Shown here: in pieces, positions 14,739-18,605 of the stretch
Layout of the letters: each line of letters opens with the position of its first letter
How positions within the stretch are numbered: the stretch's first letter is position 1
From: Verrucomicrobiota bacterium
GTDB taxonomy: Bacteria > Verrucomicrobiota > Verrucomicrobiia > Limisphaerales > UBA9464
Assembly: GCA_025354845.1 (NCBI GenBank)
Contig: JANXMD010000070.1
Span: 1-18,605 of the forward strand
Reading direction: 5' to 3'
Length of the DNA: 18,605 nucleotides
Position numbers and translations under genes: made by a program
Notes under the pieces: generated by a model
Databases searched by the model: none
The model's input: the letters and a program-made list of their open reading frames with translations, nothing else
What the model was told of the DNA's origin: nothing

Positions 14739-15303
14739 AGAGGTATCGTTTGAGGAGCCGTGCGACGAACCCCGGTTTGCGAACTTGAATCACGGTCTCG
14801 TTCTCCTGGCCCCGGCGGCCCTTCAGGCGGGTCGTGATGCGCGTGGTTTCCAGGAATCCAACCCATCGTTCCTCGCGTTTGTAGAATTTCCCCTGCTCAT
14901 CGACGACGTAGATGATGTCGTGGAAGAGCAGTGTGGTCCAAAGGTAGAGGTAGTAGAACAGCGGGATGACGGCGGTGATCCACACGATCTCCTCGATGGG
15001 GACCCTGTGCCCGGTAACCCATCCAAAGATCGGAACCTTGATCTGGAACAGGTGCCGTCCGGGATCGAATCCCCAGACGCCGAACAGATCGGCCATCCAC
15101 TCGAAGCCAAGCCCGAGGATCAGCAGTCCATAGAACGAAATGGCGAAGAAAAACTTCCAGACCGCGAACTTAAAGGTCACCCGGAAGTATCCCATCAGGA
15201 CGAAGAGGAGGATGCCGTAGAGAGAGACGCAGAAGGCGTACGACCAGTGGCCCAGGACGGCGATATCCATTGGGGCCGCCGCTGTGTGGGGAAGCGGAGT
15301 CAT
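14722..15303 (-). CDS. Lycopene-cyclase-domain-like membrane protein (single module)
   Basis: I chose the ATG at 15303 (193 residues); the frame continues to a TTG at 15348, but the added residues (GFNPGIRRETIGLT) are not hydrophobic and begin with a rare start codon. Hydrophobic segments lie at about 18-40, 48-69 and 106-127. Between them is ADLFGVWGFDPGRHLFQIKV, then GWVTGHRVPIEEIVW. The VPIEE at residues 101-105 is the conserved glutamate motif of the CrtYc/CrtYd/CarR lycopene cyclase family, and the preceding W-G-F-D-P fits too. After the last segment comes a basic cytoplasmic-looking tail (residues 135-193) with KFYKREERWVGF and VIQVRKPGFVARLLKRYLY. It is immediately upstream of and overlaps the two-module gene, so the products probably form a complex. 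Confidence 0.7.
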   Translation of the reverse strand: MTPLPHTAAAPMDIAVLGHWSYAFCVSLYGILLFVLMGYFRVTFKFAVWKFFFAISFYGLLILGLGFEWMADLFGVWGFDPGRHLFQIKVPIFGWVTGHRVPIEEIVWITAVIPLFYYLYLWTTLLFHDIIYVVDEQGKFYKREERWVGFLETTRITTRLKGRRGQENETVIQVRKPGFVARLLKRYLYDRPT

Positions 15304-15365
15304 CGTGAGACCGATGGTTTCACGCCGGATTCCGGGATTGAATCCCAAACTTCCAGCGCCGGCGT

Positions 15366-15695
15366 TCAGGCGACCGTGAGGGGTCCGTCGAAAACCGTCA
15401 GGCTGATCACTTCCTGGTGTGCCACGTGGGGCCCGTGGCGTTCCCCCTTCGGGGCAAAGAAGCAGGTGCCGGGTGTGTACGTCACGTCGTCCTCAATCCA
15501 CTCACCCTGGAGCACATAAGCGGTTTCATTGGCCAGCGGATGCACATGGGCCGGCACCGTGGTCCCTGCAGCAAAGCGTCGCAGCACGGTCACACCGCCC
15601 GTGGCCGGATTGCGATGCAGCACCTTCAACTCCACGCCCGGATACGGCCCGGGTTGCCAAGGAATGGTGTCGGCATGAGCGCGGTGCGGAAACAT
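15366..15695 (-). CDS. Single-domain cupin protein
   Basis: The 109-residue product is a single beta-barrel cupin. Motif 1 is exact, G-x5-H-x-H-x4-E-x6-G: GTTVPAHVHPLANETAYVLQ then G, giving His50, His52 and Glu57. Motif 2, GTCFFAPKGERHGPHV, supplies His87. These four residues would bind one metal, typically Fe, Mn or Zn. It resembles the ChrR-type cupin group, but without a fused anti-sigma domain. I chose the ATG at 15695 because upstream of it the open frame runs through the intergenic repeat and lacks gene-like composition. No signal peptide is seen, so it is probably cytoplasmic. It lies 62 bases upstream of the single-module cyclase-like gene on the same strand, so the three genes may be co-transcribed. 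The reaction is unknown. Confidence 0.85.
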   Translation of the reverse strand: MFPHRAHADTIPWQPGPYPGVELKVLHRNPATGGVTVLRRFAAGTTVPAHVHPLANETAYVLQGEWIEDDVTYTPGTCFFAPKGERHGPHVAHQEVISLTVFDGPLTVA

Positions 15696-15770
15696 GGGTG
15701 GGAGCCTAATCGGTAAGGTGGTGAAGTCAGCGCAATCCTGAGCGAATCGATCCCGGTAGCCGCCGCCCTC

Positions 15771-15839
15771 CGGAGCGCCGGCATCTTGCCGGCCGGTGGG
15801 ATTGAATTTGGAAAGCATGAAAGCAGGAAGGGAAACAGC
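15771..15839 (+). repeat. Dispersed repeat, copy A (REP-like hairpin plus conserved segment)
   Basis: This 69-base sequence recurs in the same orientation at 17003-17071, with 63 of 69 bases identical when aligned without gaps. It begins with CGGAGC and a perfect 7-bp stem, GCCGGCA-TCT-TGCCGGC (15777-15793), then about 45 conserved bases centred on ATTGAATTTGGAAAGCA. It lies between genes and encodes nothing convincing. The hairpin resembles a REP element, but no transposase of the REP-associated kind is in the window. Confidence 0.85.
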
Positions 15840-15861
15840 ACAGCGGAGCCGCGAGGGTCTT

Positions 15862-15889
15862 GGACGTTGGACGTTGGACGTTGAACCAA
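15862..15889 (+). repeat. Heptamer tandem array next to repeat copy A
   Basis: Three identical units GGACGTT are followed by a variant unit GAACCAA, all in one 7-base register. The array begins 22 bases after the end of repeat copy A. A different heptamer array sits at a similar distance after copy B, so array and hairpin repeat appear to belong together. Confidence 0.8.
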
Positions 15890-16124
15890 CCTCCTCAACC
15901 AGTGGGGCGGTGCTGCTGCTCCGCCGTAACTTTCCGTTTCGCGGAAGCGGAACGCCAAAGCGTGTGGGGAGGACTTTCGATCCGTGGGTGCGAAGGCGCG
16001 CGGCGGTCCCGTTCCTTCGACCGCGCGGCAGCTTGGCCCGACTAGAATTGACAGAATCGAACCTCAGGAACCGGTTCGTACGAAAATCAAGTTTCCAGAA
16101 ACCGCACCTGGCGCTCAAAATCCC

Positions 16125-16715
16125 TTAATTCGTCGTAGCCGCCCCCATATGTGACCCGATCTTTCGCAGCCTGGCGCGAAATCGAATGCTGGGTTCAAGG
16201 GCCTTCCAGCCATCGGAAGCGTTAGGCCGGAGTAGGCCCAACGTTCCGTCTTGGACGTTGTACAGCGGTTTGTCCATTCCGGTGTTTTTCGGCGTCTCGA
16301 TGGCACTGGCCTCAACTTCGGCAAGGGTGAGCAACTCCGCCTCAAGCTTGAAGATGGCAAAGACCCGTTTGCGGATGCTGCTCGTGTCCGGACTGGCAGA
16401 AATCACTGAGTGCAATTGTTTCGGACTGGTTCCGGTCGGGAGGGTGAAGGCGGCGTCATACCAGTCGTTTGTCTTCGCGCCCTGGAAGTGGAGCGAGTGG
16501 CCGGTGAAGGTTACGGTGACTCGCCCCGCCGAATCCTTGTCGCCGTAGTCACCGACCCCCGTCCAGGTCCCTTGGAGCGATTGGGCTCCGTCGCCAGTTT
16601 CTTTGGCGGGCGTTGAAAGATTCTCCGCGCGAACGGGCGCGGCCGCTGCAATCAGAGAAAGGGCCGTGAAGGCGAGCGCGGCATTGGCGATCATTGCTAT
16701 CCTACACATAGGCAT
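16125..16715 (-). CDS. Secreted protein, TIGR03067-like (hypothetical)
   Basis: The 196-residue product starts with a signal peptide: MPMCRIAMIANAALAFTALS, then LIAAAAPVRAEN with a likely cleavage after PVRA. The mature part opens with SLQGTWTGVGDYGDK, followed by GRVTVTFTGHSLHFQG and DAAFTLPTGTSPKQL. This order, L-Q-G-T-W then a T-F-x-G-x-x-L-x-F strand then a T-S-P-K segment, resembles the lipocalin-like TIGR03067 domain frequent in Planctomycetes and Verrucomicrobia. The C-terminal half (about 113-196) is less characteristic. The start is uncertain: the ATG at 16694 has AGGA five bases upstream, while the ATG at 16715 includes an arginine that helps a signal peptide. No function is known for the family. 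It stands alone between two repeat-containing gaps. Confidence 0.62.
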   Translation of the reverse strand: MPMCRIAMIANAALAFTALSLIAAAAPVRAENLSTPAKETGDGAQSLQGTWTGVGDYGDKDSAGRVTVTFTGHSLHFQGAKTNDWYDAAFTLPTGTSPKQLHSVISASPDTSSIRKRVFAIFKLEAELLTLAEVEASAIETPKNTGMDKPLYNVQDGTLGLLRPNASDGWKALEPSIRFRARLRKIGSHMGAATTN

Positions 16716-16986
16716 CGGAGGCCGGTGGTCAACGAAATCGTGTCAAAAACCCCACAAGTCTTGGGCGTCTGAGTTCGGATCCATGAGGCCCACATTTGAG
16801 TCTGGGCGATGAGTGAGTGAATAGGATCGCTGCCAAAATGAAGCCCGCCATTTGCACCCTAGCCGCCGAGGGAAGGAGGCGGATGGGGCCAAAAAGCTGC
16901 GTGGAACCTCCCCACTCCTTCACTGATGTAAGCTGGGATTTGGCAGTTCGGTATTGACCCTAAGCTTGGTCTTGTCGTTCGGAGTC

Positions 16987-17000
16987 CCGGCTTCAGCCGG
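16987..17000 (+). repeat. Short perfect hairpin preceding repeat copy B
   Basis: CCGGC-TTCA-GCCGG forms a perfect 5-bp stem (6-bp if the loop is read as TC). It lies eight bases before the hairpin of repeat copy B, making a double-hairpin unit. Copy A lacks this extra hairpin. It could be a second REP-like module; a terminator is unlikely, since no T-run follows. Confidence 0.6.
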
Positions 17001-17002
17001 AC

Positions 17003-17071
17003 CGGAGCGCCGGCATCTTGCCGGCCAGGTGGATTGAATTTGGAAAGCACGAAAGCAGGAGGGGAAACTGC
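17003..17071 (+). repeat. Dispersed repeat, copy B (REP-like hairpin plus conserved segment)
   Basis: This is the second copy of the 69-base repeat, same orientation as the one at 15771-15839. The 7-bp stem GCCGGCA-TCT-TGCCGGC is at 17009-17025 and is identical in both copies. The six differences are outside the stem: three clustered just after it, as if by a small slip, and three single changes later. The copy ends 117 bases before the start of the DUF1549-type gene. Confidence 0.85.
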
Positions 17072-17096
17072 GAAGGCGCGAAGGTGCCAAGCCCGT

Positions 17097-17117
17097 GAAC
17101 TCTGAACCGTGAACGCA
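17097..17117 (+). repeat. Heptamer tandem array next to repeat copy B
   Basis: Three units GAACTCT, GAACCGT and GAACGCA lie in one 7-base register, beginning 25 bases after repeat copy B. They share the leading GAAC. With the GGACGTT units next to copy A they fit a common GRACNNN pattern. It is short, and on its own it would be weak evidence. Confidence 0.6.
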
Positions 17118-17187
17118 GATCCCGGTAAGTGAGATTGATCCGTTGACCTTTAGGGATCAGGCTGCGGTGGCATTTCCCCGTTTGACG

Positions 17188-18605
17188 ATGCATGCCGTGC
17201 TTTCTTCTCCAATCCGATGCCAGGTCCCGTTGGATTCCGGTTGGCTTGGCGCGTGTGGGTTTCTGTGCCGGCGAACATTGTGGCTGGTCATCGCGATCAG
17301 TGCACTGGGGTCGACAACGTCGTTTGCCGCGACCGCAGATCCCTCCGTCACGAATCGCCCTTCAATCCTGCATTGGGCGTTTCAACCGCTTGCTTCGATT
17401 CGACTCACTGGGAGGTCGGCAACTCATCCGATTGACGCCTTCTGGGACCCGATTCCGAATCCGGGAAATTCGCGACATAGCATGGAGGCGAGCCGTACGG
17501 CCTTGATTCGCCGTCTCAGCTTCGGGCTCACCGGGCTTCCCCCCACCGTGGCGATGATCGAAGCGTTTGAGCGCGATTCCCGCTCGGAAGCTTATCCCAG
17601 GCTCGTGGACTCGCTGCTGAACAGTCCCCACTTCGGGGAAGCGTGGGGGCGGCACTGGCTGGATCTTGCCCGCTATGCCGACAGCAACGGCTACGAGGAT
17701 GACGATGATCGCAAGCTGGCCTGGCCGTATCGCGACTGGGTGATTCGCGCGCTCAATTCAGACCTTCCCTTCGACACCTTCGTGACCTGGCAGCTCGCTG
17801 GTGATGAATGTGCTCCGGGAAATCCCGATGCGGTGACGGCTACCGGGTTCATTACGGCGGCATTGTCCGACCGGTTTCCTCCGACCCTCACCGAGGAGAA
17901 CAAGCTGGTGTACCGGTACAACGAGCTCGACGACATGGTGTCCACCACCGGTTCCGCAATGCTCGGGCTGACGATCGGCTGTGCGCGTTGCCACGATCAT
18001 AAGACCGACCCCATCGGAATTCGCGAGTACTACGGGCTCGTTTCCGCGTTTTCCACGGGACGAAGAATTGAGGCGACGCTGAACAAACCGCAACGCGACT
18101 GGAAGCTGTGGAAGGCCCGTCAGAAGCGGGCCTATCGCGAGGCGACGATGGCGACGCTGGGACTGCGCGAGGAGGAACGCGTCCGGGTGCGTCACAGTGA
18201 GTTTGATTTCGTGTTCGACGCGAATGACCTGCTGAAGCGGTATCCCGCGTTGGAGCCATCGGACGCGACCTTGCGCGCTTGGTTGGGGGTCGAGGACCAG
18301 CGGATTTGGGACGGGCTCATGGCGGCGGCGCAGCCCGGTACGGTACGGGAAGCCGCAGTGAATTCCGGGCGCGCCCAGGAATCGCTGGTCTTTCTCGATA
18401 CCCAACCGGAGGCGCTGCCGGAGTTCGTGCTGCGCCGTGGCAGCGTGCGCGATCGCACCGAGCCCACATCGCTTCAATTCCCTGCGGTCCTGTGTCGCGG
18501 TCGTGACGCGGAATCCTTCCTGCGTGCCGTGCAACCGATCCGTCGCGGTATCGAGGTCGATGCGGGAGGATTCGTTGTCCCCGCATCCACGTTTCAACGA
18601 CGGGC
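17188..18605 (+). CDS. Secreted DUF1549-type protein, N-terminal part (3' truncated by window)
   Basis: The frame runs from the ATG at 17188 off the end of the window, giving 472 codons. A hydrophobic stretch at about residues 31-48 (LWLVIAISALGSTTSFAA) looks like a signal peptide, but it sits behind about 30 residues, so a later start such as the TTG at 17278 is possible. HWAFQPL (62 on) followed by HPIDAF and then RRLSFGLTGLPPT (from 108) is the usual opening of DUF1549 proteins. WGRHWLDLARYADSNGYE (about 153-170), YRDWVIRALNSDLPFD and TFVTWQLAGDE follow, and GCARCHDHKTDPI has C265-x-x-C268-H269. The DUF1553 part should lie beyond the window. Such proteins are exported, of unconfirmed function, and usually paired with a DUF1501 gene. 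No separate cytochrome domain precedes DUF1549 here. Confidence 0.85.
   Translation, partial: MHAVLSSPIRCQVPLDSGWLGACGFLCRRTLWLVIAISALGSTTSFAATADPSVTNRPSILHWAFQPLASIRLTGRSATHPIDAFWDPIPNPGNSRHSMEASRTALIRRLSFGLTGLPPTVAMIEAFERDSRSEAYPRLVDSLLNSPHFGEAWGRHWLDLARYADSNGYEDDDDRKLAWPYRDWVIRALNSDLPFDTFVTWQLAGDECAPGNPDAVTATGFITAALSDRFPPTLTEENKLVYRYNELDDMVSTTGSAMLGLTIGCARCHDHKTDPIGIREYYGLVSAFSTGRRIEATLNKPQRDWKLWKARQKRAYREATMATLGLREEERVRVRHSEFDFVFDANDLLKRYPALEPSDATLRAWLGVEDQRIWDGLMAAAQPGTVREAAVNSGRAQESLVFLDTQPEALPEFVLRRGSVRDRTEPTSLQFPAVLCRGRDAESFLRAVQPIRRGIEVDAGGFVVPASTFQRR

Larger units (their letters stand above)
15696..16124. other. Intergenic region carrying repeat copy A; no gene seen
   Basis: This 429-base gap lies between the cupin start and the stop of the secreted hypothetical gene, both on the - strand. 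It holds one copy of a hairpin repeat (15771-15839) and a heptamer array (15862-15889). Open frames cross it on both strands, but their peptides are Arg/Ser/Pro-rich and change with the repeat, so I do not call them genes. A weaker inverted pair, GCGGTC (16003-16008) and GACCGC (16019-16024), could form a hairpin. Confidence 0.6.
16716..17187. other. Intergenic region carrying repeat copy B; no gene seen
   Basis: This 472-base gap separates divergently transcribed genes: the secreted hypothetical protein on the - strand and the DUF1549-type gene on the + strand. It must hold the promoters of both, but I see no convincing boxes. It contains two consecutive hairpins (16987-17000 and 17009-17025), repeat copy B and a heptamer array. 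Its first half (16716-16980) is less GC-rich than the genes around it and shows no gene. Confidence 0.6.

Noticed and set aside
15696..16118. A 5' extension of the cupin reading frame that would more than double the protein
   Set aside because: The extension translates through the hairpin repeat and heptamer array and gives Arg/Ser/Pro-rich sequence unlike any domain; the cupin barrel fits fully after the ATG at 15695.
15771..17117. CRISPR array or insertion sequence as an explanation for the repeats
   Set aside because: There are only two hairpin copies more than 1 kb apart with a gene between them, no regular spacers, and no transposase or cas gene in the window.

Overview
The window looks like a chromosomal segment of a GC-rich member of the PVC group, most likely a verrucomicrobium. 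That placement is an inference. It rests on several family types seen together: a DUF1501 C-terminus, a planctomycete-type cytochrome c domain fused to WD40 repeats, a DUF1549 protein with a CARCH motif, a planctomycete-style PQQ-like propeller, and a secreted TIGR03067-like protein. Two copies of a hairpin-plus-heptamer repeat also lie in gene-poor DNA. I see no rRNA, tRNA, CRISPR array, insertion sequence or phage genes.

Layout. (1) 1-2434, + strand: end of a DUF1501 gene, a secreted PPC-domain protein, and a secreted cytochrome c/WD40 protein, apparently one operon acting outside the cytoplasmic membrane. (2) 2470-4056, - strand: a membrane-anchored PQQ-like beta-propeller protein, convergent with the first block. 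(3) 4307-5203: an FkbM-type methyltransferase, followed by a possible small secreted protein on the - strand (5239-5481). (4) 5639-13784, + strand: seven closely spaced genes, lplT-like transporter, lnt-like N-acyltransferase, aas-like acyltransferase/acyl-ACP synthetase, DUF2157 membrane protein, GDYXXLXY protein, alpha/beta hydrolase and a PhnB-like VOC protein. (5) 13794-16715, - strand: two membrane proteins with lycopene-cyclase-type motifs, a small cupin and a secreted hypothetical protein. (6) 17188 to the end, + strand: the N-terminal part of a secreted DUF1549-type protein.

The most coherent functional unit is lplT-lnt-aas. Lnt N-acylates lipoproteins by taking an acyl chain from a phospholipid and leaves a lysophospholipid behind. 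LplT is known to move lysophospholipid into the cytoplasm, and Aas re-acylates it. Three adjacent genes therefore appear to encode lipoprotein maturation together with recycling of its by-product. The Lnt-like protein keeps the Glu/Lys/Cys triad but has an atypical loop after the lysine.

Two other points stand out. A pair of adjacent membrane genes carries three lycopene-cyclase-like modules in a 1+2 arrangement, with no other carotenoid gene in view. A duplicated intergenic element (15771-15889 and 17003-17117) combines a perfect hairpin, a conserved segment and a short heptamer array whose sequence differs between copies while sharing a GRACNNN pattern.
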